64,000 nucleotides of DNA. It comes from Corythoichthys intestinalis. Lineage: Eukaryota; Chordata; Actinopteri; Syngnathiformes; Syngnathidae. The stretch covers positions 6,921,501 to 6,985,500 of the forward strand of contig NC_080395.1 in the NCBI RefSeq assembly GCF_030265065.1. Direction: 5' to 3'. The notes beneath the pieces were generated by a model, which worked only from the letters and a program-made list of their open reading frames with translations, did no database searches and was not told where the DNA came from. The translations under genes were made by a program, and so were the position numbers. This document shows, piece after piece, positions 9,092 through 19,744 of this stretch (position 1 is the stretch's first letter; each line of letters opens with the position of its first letter).

Positions 9092-11379
9092 TAGACTTCA
9101 CTATCAGTTGATGGGGCGGCCTATTTTCAAAAGCTTAAAATTCAAATATTTTCAAAACCAAAGCCGCCTGCGACCTAAAACAAAAACAGACACCTTCCTT
9201 AGGCATATACAGGTATGAGTCTCCATCAGCAGCAGCATAAAAATCGTTTTTTTAATATAATCCTGATTAATTATTTTTTATATAAGTATAACAAAAGTTA
9301 AAATGGCTGTGAAATCCTCAGATGTTAGACTACATGCACAAAAATCACCAAATGCAGAGATAATCACCTATATTTTCAGGATCAATAGCAATATTTAACA
9401 TATAAGTGTTTGCCTGAAATAGCAAACTTAGTGCACGTTTCTAACAGCTAATAACTAAATGTTCACATCAGAAACTTCATACTTGATGAAAGCATGCAGA
9501 ATCATCTTAATTTTGTTCAACAAAAGCAAACTTTTCATTTAAAAAAAAAAATATTCAGCTTATCAAGCTTACTGAATTCCAGTTTCCCAATTGCCTCAGC
9601 ATGTTTTGTCAACTATCTGGCCCTCTTCTTTCAACAATCACATAGCCTCTTGGCCAATCTCCCTTGCCATCTCCTTCCTGACCTCCTCGACTCTGCTCCT
9701 CTTCCTGCCGGTCAGCCACACCAAGGCATTGTTCATCTTTGCTTCTGAAGTCACATCCTTGGAGAAGTTTGCACCAAAACAGTTGAAGAGGGATCTGCTG
9801 ATGTGCGGCAAAATTGTGTTGGCCAGCCTGTGACCCCTCTGACACCTGTACCTCTACAAGGTTGGGTCTGTTGCCGCCAGAAACTGCAGCAGGTGCCTGA
9901 AGCCGTCCCTAAGGCGCATGGCAAGGGAAAGGAACCTAACCCCGTGCTCTTTATTGTTCTCCCTGCACATCAGGGAGCCCCACAACGACATACCGAAGGA
10001 CCCCATGTGGGCCATGAGGAGAGATGGCCAGTTGAGGACCGCCAGCGCCGTCTCCATCTCTGCCTTGTCAACCAGCTTGACCAAGGCATCGAACATCACA
10101 GAGGGCGGGTCACCCCTCTTGAGCGCCACGGCGATCTCCATGATCTCTCTGGGAAATCTGCTTGCAGCACTCAGTCACAGAGGAGTTAGCCTCGACCTTC
10201 GTGGCCAGGAAGCCAGCGTAGTTGCCGACTGTGGCGACAAGTAACTCGTCTGATGGCGGGTCCGGCTGATCGTCGGCCAGGTCCCTGGCAAGATCTCCTC
10301 GTCCAGGTTGGGGGCCAGCCTATTGCTGACTATGAAGTTCTTTATGCTGGTCTAGTAACTCCCGGTCTCTCCAATCCTCAGCACATTGGCCATAGCGGGC
10401 AACACTTCAGCATGGGTTCATACATGAAGAGGGTGACGAACTGCCTGTTCTGTTCTATGGCGTCCTTATCCAGGGAGATTCTAAAATGAAAATCAAGTAT
10501 AAAAAGTAAATTTCTTAATGTCTTAATAAATCTCTTTGAAGTGCAAGGAGCAGCAATACCTTTTGGCACTGGGGTCATTGTTCTCATCCCTTAGTATGTT
10601 CTTGAGCCACCTGGCCCTCAGCTCGTCGTCCCTGGGAAGTGTGAGGAGAGTGATCGGGGTCCCCTTATTGGCCATCTCCTGCTCAACCGCCTTGTTGGTC
10701 AGATACCCTGTCTTGCAGCACACAACCCAACACTTCATCCCCGTGGAGCTGCACTGAAAGTTTTTAGATTGAAATGTTACACACAGTAAAAAGCATAAAA
10801 GCTGAATTATTTTTTAATATGGACGCAGAAATGTCTACATTACATTTATTTAGCCCAAAAACAGGCAGATGGCCCGCGAATTAAGCTATTGTGTAGAGAT
10901 ACAAACTCCATCACAAAAGAAAGAGCGTTTGAAGTTAAAAAATTTTTATAACTAAATACGTAAATCCTGGAATTTCTATAGATATGAACTTGAATTAGTC
11001 TATATTTGTGGTTAATAGCAAAAAAAAAAAAAAACAACCAGTTATGATTCCTTTTACGAAAATATTTCAAGCTAAAGTTACACTAATTTTTTTCCATTCC
11101 TTTCATTTTTTTCACAACGTTTCGAAGTGCATGCACAGTGCTGTTTGATAATAATAATTACCTTGAATCCTTGACCAAATCACTCTTGAGACACTCCTGC
11201 CAGCTTGTATGCAGTAAAAACTTTGTCCTGTTTCCCCTTAAATCAACCGTTAGAACGCCGCGTGTGTTTGAGTTTATCACAGCAAAGGCCATATCAACCT
11301 TCTGCCTGGGTCGGCCCCCTTCGGGAAAGCGTGGTGCAATGTCTGTAAGAGCTGTCTCGTCAACTGATAGTGAAGTCTA
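9092..11379 (-). mobile_element. TIR DNA transposon carrying a THAP-domain gene
   Basis: The element begins TAGACTTCACTATCAGTTGA and ends with the exact inverted copy (TCAACTGATAGTGAAGTCTA). TA dinucleotides at both edges fit a TA target. It lies in the NACHT-LRR intron of the left NLR. The non-coding outer parts (9110-9640 and 10760-11379) match 49241-50725 in the same orientation. The middle (about 9650-10760), which holds the minus-strand THAP gene, is missing there. That relationship, autonomous-like versus internally deleted copy, supports a real mobile element. The superfamily is uncertain; P-element-, Kolobok- and ISL2EU-type elements are the known TIR transposons that encode THAP domains. 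Confidence 0.75.
9609..10738 (-). pseudogene. THAP-domain protein of the TIR element, broken
   Basis: From the ATG at 10738 the protein begins MKCWVVCCKTGYLTNKAVEQ and continues through LLTLPRDDELRARWLKNILR to RYCCSLHFKEI. This is the C2CH zinc-finger layout of a THAP domain (early CxxC region, LPxD, W, C-x2-H-F). After an intron-like gap (10496-10523) come ISLDKDAIEQNRQFVTLFMY and, in shifted frames, ELLVATVGNYAGFLATKVEA and MEIAVALKRGDPPSVMFDAL, then LLMAHMGSFGMSLWGSLMCR. The far end reads MNNALVWLTGRKRSRVEEVR. I do not recognise this downstream part as a known transposase. At least three frame changes plus a stop after AATDPTL make it non-functional as it stands. Confidence 0.7.
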
Positions 11380-11526
11380 TATCCTCGCATTGAATCGCAC
11401 AAAGTCATCATCAATTCAAAAGTACCATAAGACGCAGGTATGAAAAGGTCTCTGGAAGCGAGTCCTTCCTTTTGTCCTAACAGCCACAGGTCAACTTTGG
11501 CACCAGTGCCAACCATTTCCGGTGTT

Positions 11527-11891
11527 TGAACTCATTCAGTCCCAGCCATTTTTCAGAAGACATTGTCTTCTATCGTGGCCATTTGCAATAATTTTGGCTG
11601 ATCTGTCAAGCACCACAGAATATCAAGTTTGATGGCTACACGAAGTCCTTCATCATGACAATATGTTTTTCTACTCTTTTTCCTTTTTCAATTCAATTTT
11701 ATTTGTATAGCCCTATATCACAACAATGTTGTCTCAAAGGGCTTTGCAGGGGCAATATGATACACAGTCAGAAACAGTAGATGAATTAAATAAAGTTTAA
11801 GTCCAAGTCCTTTCGTTATGAGCAGCTGAAGATCAGAGAGTATTGTTTCTATTCCTCTTTGATAGCGAACCTATGGGACTGAATGAGTTCA
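11527..11891. mobile_element. MITE with GAACTCATTC ends, carrying a SINE fragment
   Basis: Inverted ends GAACTCATTCAGTCCC and GGGACTGAATGAGTTC bound the element. A relative lies at about 23030-23740 (both share GATTTGTCAAGCGCCACA-like and TTTGATGGCTACAC stretches), but there it is split by a different MITE. Confidence 0.65.
11690..11822 (-). repeat. SINE / LINE-tail fragment
   Basis: Inverted match to 3596-3722, with tail motif CAAAGCCCTTTGAGACAACA on the minus strand. It is inserted inside the MITE at 11527-11891. Confidence 0.65.
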
Positions 11892-12089
11892 TTCCATTTT
11901 GTTTTTTTTCAGTTTTGTTGTCTGCAATTGTTTTTGGATTTGTTTTTAGATTTTTTTTCTTGTGATTTGCAATTTTTTAAAAACTTAATCTGTTTTGTGA
12001 TTTTTTTTTTAATTAATTTTTTTGTTGCCATTTTTAGTTTTTGTTTGCATTTTGTACACTAGCCTTTGCACTTTTGTAATTTTTGTACT

Positions 12090-13942
12090 TCACTTTACTT
12101 CAATTTTAAACACATACACTGATTTTTTAGAAGCCTTGACCACCAACAGTAGCTTCTCGAGCCCCAAAGGCGATGGAGAGTAGCTAGCAAGATTGAAGGA
12201 CTTCACGGTTTCGTCATCTGCAAGTAAGAAGAAGGCCAGGGCTGACCACATATCATTTGACATTTGACGCCAGGATAAACGTGCTGAATCTAGTTCCTGC
12301 TGGATCTGCTTCAGCAAGGAGTTGTCCTTCAGCTCGTTGAGGCAGTAGAAGAAGTTGACGTTATTCTCTGGAGTGTTCCGTTTGATTCTTTTCTTAATCA
12401 ACTTGACTGTCTTTGACTTGCTTTGCCCACAGTCCTCAGGAGCCTTCAGCAGTTCCCCCAGTAGTTCCTGGTTGCACGGCAAGGAAAGGCCAAAGAGGAA
12501 GCGGAGGAACAGGTCCAGGTTTCCTTCACTCTCCAAGGCTTTCTGGAGAGCTGACTGATGGACCTCAGTGATTGCCTTCTGCTTAAAAGACATGAACATT
12601 TTTTTCCATCCTGAGTCCAGTACGTTCTTGTTGTCCTGGAAGAGGCTCATAATGACATAGAGTGCGGCCAGATACTCCTGGATGGTCAGATGAACAAACT
12701 GAAACATCTTGCCTTGTTGGTTTCTTCTGAGAGGACGGACCTCCATAAAAACCTCTGTAAACAAACCGCAGTGTTTAGCGGCTTGGCTGTAATCAAAGCC
12801 GCTGTCCTCCAGGTCCTTCTCGTAGAAGATCTGACGCTTACTCATGGTGTGGTGAAAGGCCAGTTTTGCGAGCGATTTCACATCAGGGATATACTCCATC
12901 CTCATTCTCTCCTTTGACTTTTCTAAGTGGTAACACACAAACTCTGTGTACATATCGGTCAACGTTGTGGGAAGCTCTCCCTCCTTCCCTTTGTCTAAAT
13001 GATCCTGAAGAACTGTTGCAGTGATCCAGCAGAAGACTGGTATGTGGCACATGATGAAGATGGTGCGAGATTTCTGGATGTGCTTGATGACGCGCTCCTC
13101 ATTTGGAAACCTTTTCCTGAAGTACTCCAGCCTCCGGGAATCACTGAATCCTCTCACTTCTGTTCGGCTGTCGATGAGGTCGGAGGGGATATCGCGGGCC
13201 GACGCGGGCCGCGTGGTTATCCAAACCCGGGCGGGAGAAAGCAGGTTCCCTTTGACGAGGTGCGCCAGGAGTACCTCCAGTGGGTAGGCCTTTGTCACAT
13301 CAATGTCTTCTTTGGTGTGGTTCTTCAAGTCCATTTTGAAGTTGCACTCGTCCAGTCCATCTAGGACAAACAAGATCTTGATCCTGCTGCTTTCGTAGTC
13401 CCGCTTCCCAGACGTCTGCAGGTCGGCAAATATTTTGTTCAGGGTCTCCTCGCTCATGTGCCTGCTCTCGCACACATAAAGTCGGATGAGCTCTGCTAAC
13501 GTAAAGCTTTTTCCTTTGTCCATGTTCAACTCGCGGAAAGTGAAGGGAAATATGAAGTGCACATCTTGATTGGTATTCCCGTTGGCCCAGTCCCACACAA
13601 ACTTTCGAACCAGGAAGGTTTTTCCGATTCCCGCGAAGCCGACGGTAAGCAGCGTGCGTACCGGTCGCTGTGTCCCGTTAGGACTTTTGAAGATGTCGCA
13701 CGGCAGAATAGACTCCTTGGCCGCGGCGCAGGTCTCCATCTGAAGGACTTCGTGCCGCTCGTCGGGCCTGACGTCGGCCCCGTTGGTGACATCCAGCTCC
13801 GTGTAGACGTCAGCCAGAGTCTGCTGCTGCCGACGCTCGGTGTTGCCCTCAGGAACAAAACTGTATAAACTCCGCAGGTTGCCTTGCAGGTCCGCCTTCA
13901 ATCTGGATATCTGATCTTCATTGTAGACGGAGAAGACGGCGC
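12090..13942 (-). CDS. NLR FISNA-NACHT exon (left gene)
   Basis: This large exon of a PYD-type NLR, a cytosolic pattern-recognition receptor expected to oligomerise through NACHT and recruit an adaptor through PYD, opens at a TTTTAG acceptor (13943-13944). It reads AVFSVYNEDQISRLKADLQG, then a FISNA region (about residues 100-180 of the joined protein). Walker A GFAGIGKT follows near residue 187 and Walker B ILFVLDGLDEC near residue 275. The NACHT-associated helical region includes FQFVHLTIQEYLAALYV. The PYD exon joins in phase (G plus GC). The open frame ends in a TGA at 12090. A GT two bases into the last AAG codon (AA/GTGAAG) would splice in the phase the LRR exons need, making the true exon end near 12094. 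No inactivating change was seen. It differs from the right paralogue by many substitutions and only small indels. Confidence 0.93.
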
Positions 13943-14352
13943 CTAAAAGAAAAAAGCAGTGACCCCGTTATGGACAAAAAAAAAAAAACAGCCTCGCATC
14001 CAACCCCAGGACACACAGCCATCAGAGATATGAATTGGGCAACGTCACACCAAGAGAGAGAAGAACCTTTTTGATGAAAAATCGTCATCAACTAATACTC
14101 CACCTGGCTTTTGTGAGATATGAGCTTAAGAGTTAAAACACATGAATTTTCTCAGGAGCTCTACTTGCTGCTTTACAAGACACACAAATGGCTTAGACTT
14201 AGATCAAAAACTGATGATCCTCCAATCATCTTCCAACGTACAAGGAGGACCTGGAGGCATATTTCAGAATGGGCGTTCAACAAAATGAGTCTCACACTGA
14301 GTTATATAAATACTGTACCACGGACAACTAAGTTTTCCTCGTCGCATGGTCA

Positions 14353-15107
14353 ATGTTCCCTCTAAGCTGCCTGCGTCAGCAATCGTGCCCTGCTCCCACA
14401 TACTCATTCAGTGTTCCCAGCCTGGTGCAGGTCTACAATTCTGTCTCTGGTGTCCTTCGACAGCTCTTTGGTCTTGGTCATAGTGGAGTTTGAAGTGTGA
14501 CTGACTGAGGGGTTGTGGACAGGTGTCTTTCATACCGATAATGAGCTAAAACAAGTGCCATTAATACAGGTAATGAGTGGCGCCTCGTTAGACTTCGTTA
14601 GAAGAAGTTGGACCTCTTTGACAGCCAGAAATCTTACTTGCTTGTAGGTGACCAAATCCTTATTTTCCACTCTAATTTGGAAAGAAATTCTTTAAAAATC
14701 AAACAATGTGATTTTCTGTTTTTTTCCCCCCAGTCTCTGTCTCATGGTTGAGGTTTACCCAAGTTGACCATTACAGGCCTCTCTCATCTTTTCTAGTAGG
14801 AGAACTTGCACAATTGGTGGTTGACTAAATACTTATTTGCACCACTGTATAACATAGTACACATCTCATGAACGAGATTTTTGTCGCTTTCATTTTATGG
14901 GGGCCAAAATCAATAGTATTAGAATTAAACTACTGAAAATTGCTGCTGTAATTTCATGATTTTAACAAGCCATGTAACTGGCTGTGATCCAAAGTTTTGA
15001 AAAGGTGTGTAGCTGCAGTGTACACATCTGATGTTGCACACTGTGTTTCACAATATGCTCAGGGAGCTTGTGTGTCTGCTCAGACACATGAAAAACTAGA
15101 GGGAACA
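14353..15107. mobile_element. hAT-like MITE with TGTTCCCTCTA ends
   Basis: Left end ATGTTCCCTCTAAGCTGC; right end CTAGAGGGAACAT. Inverted ends of this sort are common in teleost hAT MITEs. It sits in the PYD-NACHT intron and contains a truncated Tc1 copy (14412-14849). No matching 8-bp duplication was found. Confidence 0.65.
14412..14849 (-). mobile_element. Truncated Tc1-like copy (family A)
   Basis: The 5' portion of family A in minus orientation: end repeat, untranslated leader and the first transposase codons (..[18 protein letters not shown]..). It stops abruptly at CAGCCTGGTGCAGG. The catalytic part is absent. The outer end CAATTGGTGGTTGACTAAAT is intact at the right. Confidence 0.8.
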
Positions 15108-15179
15108 TAGCTCACGGTTGACTTATACAGGTTTCAAGTCACCAGTGTTCTAATCCCGGAAGCTATTTTGGGGCCTAAC

Positions 15180-15435
15180 CTGTTGTTTCCAGCATGTTGT
15201 GACGCAACCGCTCAGCCAAGTTCTTGTTACCGATCTTTTCCAGAACCTTGATGGTCTCCTCCAGAGCATTCTCGCCGTGCTTCTCCACCAGCGCGTTGAC
15301 AATGTCCACCCGGTCGGCATGTTCACATACGCTTTGAGGCAGGTTTGTGTAGAACTTGAAGGACTTGAAGTTGTCCTCCCCCAGCTCTATCAATGATTTC
15401 AACAGCAGCTCCTTACGCTCGCTGTCCAGAGCCAT
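15180..15435 (-). CDS. NLR PYD (pyrin) exon, left gene
   Basis: The first coding exon starts at ATG (15435) and reads MALDSERKELLLKSLIELGE, then DNFKSFKFYTNLPQ and HADRVDIVNALVEKHGENAL. This matches the six-helix death-fold PYD used for homotypic binding to an ASC-like adaptor. The exon is 256 nt and ends in G before a GTTAGG donor. The split codon is completed by GC of the NACHT exon. An upstream extension would need a non-ATG start, so this ATG, conserved with the right gene (MALDTERKELLLGTL), is preferred. Confidence 0.92.
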
Positions 15436-16057
15436 CCTTCCTCGTAAATGCGTGAGCGAGATGACCGTCGATCGGGTATCTATGGACGACAAGTTATTGT
15501 AACTTGAGCTCGTAAACCATTTGAGTGATGTGACGGCCCTGTTAGCTACATTGTGGCACTACATGACTTGTTTTGATATTGAAAATACCTGACAATATAT
15601 TTGAATACAAACTATACCAGATCTGGTGTAAATTTTGTTTTTCAAAGAGGCAAGATCGCAAACGATTGAATAATCGCTGGCAACAAGGAAATGCATTCCA
15701 AGGGTCAGTGAAGCGAATCGCCACTTCTACATACCAGAAGAAGTTGCCGAACCTGCTTAAGTACCCATCTCTTTCTAAAAAGATGAATTAATTCAACGTC
15801 AATATTCTTTGAGTTCAAACAAGCATCGACAGTTCCGTCTTACGCAATATATAATTGTGTATTTCAAGACAAAAGACATTTTTGTGCACCCAAAATGCGC
15901 TTGTGCGCTTAAAAGGTATTTTTTGTGCTTCCCGTTACGCACATGATTGAATTGCGGCGGGATAAATGAAACAGAAGACTAACTGACCAAATGAGGAAAT
16001 TACAAACAAACTGTAAAGCAAAATAACTTGCGACTCTTTTCTTAAGAGAAAACTTAC

Positions 16058-16165
16058 GCGGTCTTGTTGTCGCCTCGTCTCCTTCCGTCCGAGTGACGAC
16101 TTGTCTGTCCGGTCCACCGAGAAAAGATAACGCTGGGTGTGACCTTTGGTGACACCCACAACACC
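16058..16165 (-). other. Candidate 5' leader exon of left NLR
   Basis: On the minus strand this segment runs from CACACCCAG to ACAACAAGACCGC followed by a consensus donor GTAAGTTTTC. Plus-strand 43675-43773 matches it, including the donor, and lies upstream of the right PYD exon. Conservation of segment plus donor upstream of both paralogues suggests a shared non-coding first exon. The upstream edge is a guess. Confidence 0.5.
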
Positions 16166-16403
16166 ATATATGCGCATTATTGCCACCAGTTTTTCCAGAT
16201 GGGTGGACTCGGGGCAGTAGAAAAACTTTAAACCATTGTTGTTTTTGTCCGGTTACATTGCGTCCATTACCCGGATCGGCAGTGAAGGTTTCGGGGGGGT
16301 GAGTGTAACGGGTGCGCGCATGTCCGATGTGTTCTGTGCATGGAAACATCCCTCCCCATGCCTTCAAGCCCGAAACCTAAACTGCCCATCCGGGTGACAG
16401 CAC

Positions 16404-16662
16404 CCATGTAACCGGTCTGCATGGAGCCGCACCGCACAACGTGATCCGTCCCCCTCGTCCAGGTCAGGACTTGCACTCGCGCCACATGTCGGCATGCCCG
16501 CCTGCTGTGCTGGACGCGTCCACTAGCCAAAAGCCCAGGCTCGCAGCTTCAGCTGCCGGCGCACCCTCTTGAAGGCATCGGGAGCGAGGTTTCTATGCAA
16601 CGTACACAACGGGGACCGATTGCATTGTGCAGCGCGGCTCCATGCAGACCGGTTACATTTCG
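16404..16662. repeat. Foldback with ~30-bp arms
   Basis: Plus-strand 16405-16440 (GTAACCGGTCTGCATGGAGC region) recurs inverted at 16626-16660 (GCTCCATGCAGACCGGTTAC). Parts of the spacer (AGCCAAAAGCCCA, CGTCCAGGTCAGGAC) recur at 18600-18720, one of them in inverted orientation. Confidence 0.65.
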
Positions 16663-17482
16663 AGACGAACACATAACGAGACCAATGGCAATTTTCGTCT
16701 TACATTACGACAGCGAGATGTAAATGCAGCATAATTTCCATAGTATGCTCACAATGTATGACATTTTCTTTTGTACATGAAGTCAGCCTGCATCGTAACA
16801 ATGTCTTGTCTGTCTCTCTTGTGACTGGCATGGCCGTTTAATTCTTGCTCTTGCTTGATTTATGTTGTACTTGAGACATTGCCCATCTGAACCTCCAGCT
16901 GATTGATTCTCCTCCCACTCGCTCGGCATCGAGTCGGGATGGCCCGACCCCGCCACTGGCCAAGCAGCAACAAAATGCGCAAGGCGATCTCGCCCACCTA
17001 CGCGTCGATAGGTATATAAAATGTATAGGGGGAAATTAAACAACTAAAGGGTACCCAAAGTCACAGGAGTTGTGCCTTTTTGGACTGTCAAATTGACGCC
17101 ACTTCCAGGAGAGCAGAGGGCGTGACTCACGCAACTGCCACCCAGAGAGGCTCTGCCTGTCGTCGGCCACTGTTACGCACACGTCTCCCTGGTCGTGTCC
17201 GGTTGTGGTTTCCACTTCCAGGAAATATACGAGGCGCCAAGTTTTGGGTGCGTAACTGCGCAAAGATTGAAACATCCCTAGTCACAATGTCAGACTTTCT
17301 TTGTGGTTTTCACAGGATTTATTTCAATCGCAACTCGGCGACTGCTTGTAAAAGCAGAGGATGACCACGCTGTCCCATCGTGTGATGCATTTACAAAATA
17401 AGCTGCTCACAAAAAGGGCTCATACCAACTGGCAACAGAACACATAATATACAGTGTGTTTGATTATAATATGCAGTGGGGA

Positions 17483-17533
17483 GAACAAGTATTTGATGCA
17501 CTGCCAAATTGGCAGTGCATCAAATACTTGTTC
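17483..17533. repeat. Perfect hairpin, 25-nt arms, 1-nt loop
   Basis: GAACAAGTATTTGATGCACT... is followed after a single A by its exact inverse. The preceding CAGTGGGGAGAACAAGTATT is the usual outer end of a teleost Tc1/mariner family, so this looks like two element tips fused tip-to-tip. Confidence 0.85.
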
Positions 17534-17605
17534 GTGCGAGATTTGCGACAACGCAGCCATTGCGGAAGCCTTCCGCAATGGCTGCGTTGTCGCAAATCTC
17601 GCACG
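17533..17605. repeat. Perfect hairpin, 36-nt arms, 1-nt loop
   Basis: Arm 17533-17568 (CGTGCGAGATTTGCGACAAC...) and arm 17570-17605 are exact inverse copies around C17569. It directly abuts the previous hairpin. Confidence 0.88.
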
Positions 17606-17640
17606 ATCCCGTGCTGCTGTGACGTAAACGCTCAAGCCTA

Positions 17641-18560
17641 ATTGAAACGTTTCCAGTGTATTGATTCAAGTTTTTTTTAATTGTTCGATGAGTTTTAAAA
17701 GCAATTATTTTAAGTTAGGGTTTTAATGTTCTCATTGTAAACAACATTTTAAACAAAGAAATGAAAATGATCAAATTTAAAAAATTGATGTCAAAATGAG
17801 CGAAACTATTTCAAGTGTACCTATGACATTTTCTTTTAAATTTGTGAAAAACTTAAGTTAACCCTTTTAAGGGTACTTATTGAACTCAATGGCTGCCATT
17901 GAGGGTGCTTAAAGTCCAATCCTTTTGGACAGCCCCTCCCAGTACAAATGGATGAAAACAACTGCCAGCAGTTTAGTAGGAACGTCGTAGACCTTCCCCT
18001 CGTCACTGCAAAGAACCCGACGACGATCTCCTCCAATTCTGTGAGCGAGACTACTTTGCCCGTAGCACCGACACCTGGTTCTCTTGCAATCATCGGAGAG
18101 TACCTGAGACCGAACTAAATCCGTAGGAGACCAAATGGACTCAACGTCTTCAAATAATGAACATTTGGAACGACTCGCCCTTGTTGACGCAAAGAACCCA
18201 ACGTTGTTCTTATTCCCATTTAAATCTGAAGAAAGACACAAACAATCGGTATTGAACATGAACTTACATTCTGATAACCAACATTGTTTGGATCTTACTT
18301 GACAGTCTTCAGGCTATAGCTGGGATCCTCCTCGATCCTCAATTAGACCCTCTTTTCTTTTTCCTCTATTCGATTGTTGATGAGAAATAATTTTTGAAGA
18401 TGGGAGGGGTTTAACTTGAAAGCCTCGGCCAAAGACACACATCCTTTAATGGTGATCTCGCATTTGGACAGACTGCAACAAATGAATTCATTGCCTGAAG
18501 TCAAGAAGGGAACCTGCTAAAAGTGATGAAGGTTCTGCTGAAAGTAACATTGTGTCTTGC
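17641..18560 (-). repeat. NLR terminal-exon segment, copy B
   Basis: Direct repeat of 24451-25369. Both run from GAAACGTTTCCAGTGTATTG through 3'UTR, last exon, intron and terminal LRR exon to the GAAGGTTCTGCTGAAAGTAA intron block. Indels between the copies include a 15-nt and a 3-nt difference in the region after the stop codon. Confidence 0.85.
18210..18472 (-). pseudogene. Orphan NLR terminal exons, copy B (stop in LRR)
   Basis: The LRR exon (18299-18472, TTGCAG acceptor, GTAAGA donor) reads LSKCEITIKGCVSLAEAFKL, then NNRIEEKEKRV and an in-frame TAA, then LRIEEDPSYSLKTV. The last exon (from 18225, acceptor TTTCTTCAG) joins in phase to give K-FKWE-stop. Compared with copy A the stop replaces L in KRVLLEIKEDPSYS. 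No PYD or NACHT exon on this strand lies upstream that it could belong to. Confidence 0.82.
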
Positions 18561-19744
18561 TTTTTATTGACTAATCCAGCACGGTAGGCGAGCGCGCTGA
18601 GCACTAAGCCAAAAGCCCAAGCTAGCTACTTTAGCAGCCAGCGCACATTCTTAAAGGCAACGGGAGGGAGGTTTAACGCGGGTACGGGTCCTGACCTGGA
18701 CGAGGAGGACAGATCACATGGTTGTGTAGCCTGTCTTGTGGTGACCCCTAGCTATATAGGACTTTTGCTTTGTGTTTTTTTGTACAGACGAATGATGACA
18801 CGAGGAGGCCGCTCTGTTGCCAGCCGGAAGGAGTTGTATTTACTCACAGCCATCTAATGGAAAATAGAAAATGAATACAGCGACATCTCTAGCTAAAGCT
18901 CTCATACGCACCTGTCAACTTCAAGAATACATTTTTTTTGTGCACAGCTTCAAAACAAATACAGCAAACATAACTTTCTACCTTCCCGACTGTCAAGTTA
19001 TTTTAGATTGTTTTTTAACATGAGCATTTGAACCATTACATCAATAGAAATACAGTACAAAATAAGGACAAGATAGCACACATACCTGATGGAAAATAAA
19101 AAATTAACATTAAAATTATAAAATAAAAATATAAAATGAATTAATTTCTTAAATTAATATATATCAATATAATTAATATATTAATTTATTATTAAATTGA
19201 TATAAAATTAATACTAATAAAATAAATACTAATAAATAACAATAATAAAAAAATTCGGATCCCTTTCGGTGGGGAAAATGCCACAAAAGCGGAAACGGCC
19301 AAACAGGTATAAACCGGTGGTGTGTGTCTCTTACGGCAACGTGAAAGACAGACACAGACACCCCTCTCCCGTTTGACAGTGAATTAACACTATTGGACAT
19401 GATCGCAGGTGAGACACAATTTAAACACACTTAACCTAGCGGACGTGACGTTCAAGTAACAGACAGCGGAGGGAGGGTGGACCGCCACTCAGTGGACGGA
19501 CGCCTCATGAAGAAGGGAGGACTGGCAGTTTCCCGCACGCACACAACATTGGAGAAATTATGCACCACGCTGAGCGAGGCGAGGGGGGCGACTGTATGGT
19601 AGCCCGGACGCTGCAACGTCGAACCCACCGAGTGCAAGCGCTAGGAGTCAGTAAAGACACTTGTTTAGCAGGGGTGGGTTGGCAAAGTTTTATCAATTTA
19701 TACATTTTTTATTGACTGTTTTAACCATTTTAATCAATGTCTAA
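18561..19744. other. Intergenic, mostly unrecognised
   Basis: 18590-18720 shares short blocks with the 16.4-16.6 kb foldback. 19250-19680 is GC-rich single-copy-looking sequence without a convincing exon. The rest is AT-rich. Confidence 0.45.

Noticed and set aside
9494-10489. Several plus-strand open frames around 9.5-10.5 kb.
   Set aside because: They lie antisense to the THAP-element gene, whose minus-strand frames carry the recognisable motif.
17420-17641. Two mirror-image open frames with near-identical peptides on opposite strands.
   Set aside because: They are a by-product of the perfect hairpins at 17483-17605.
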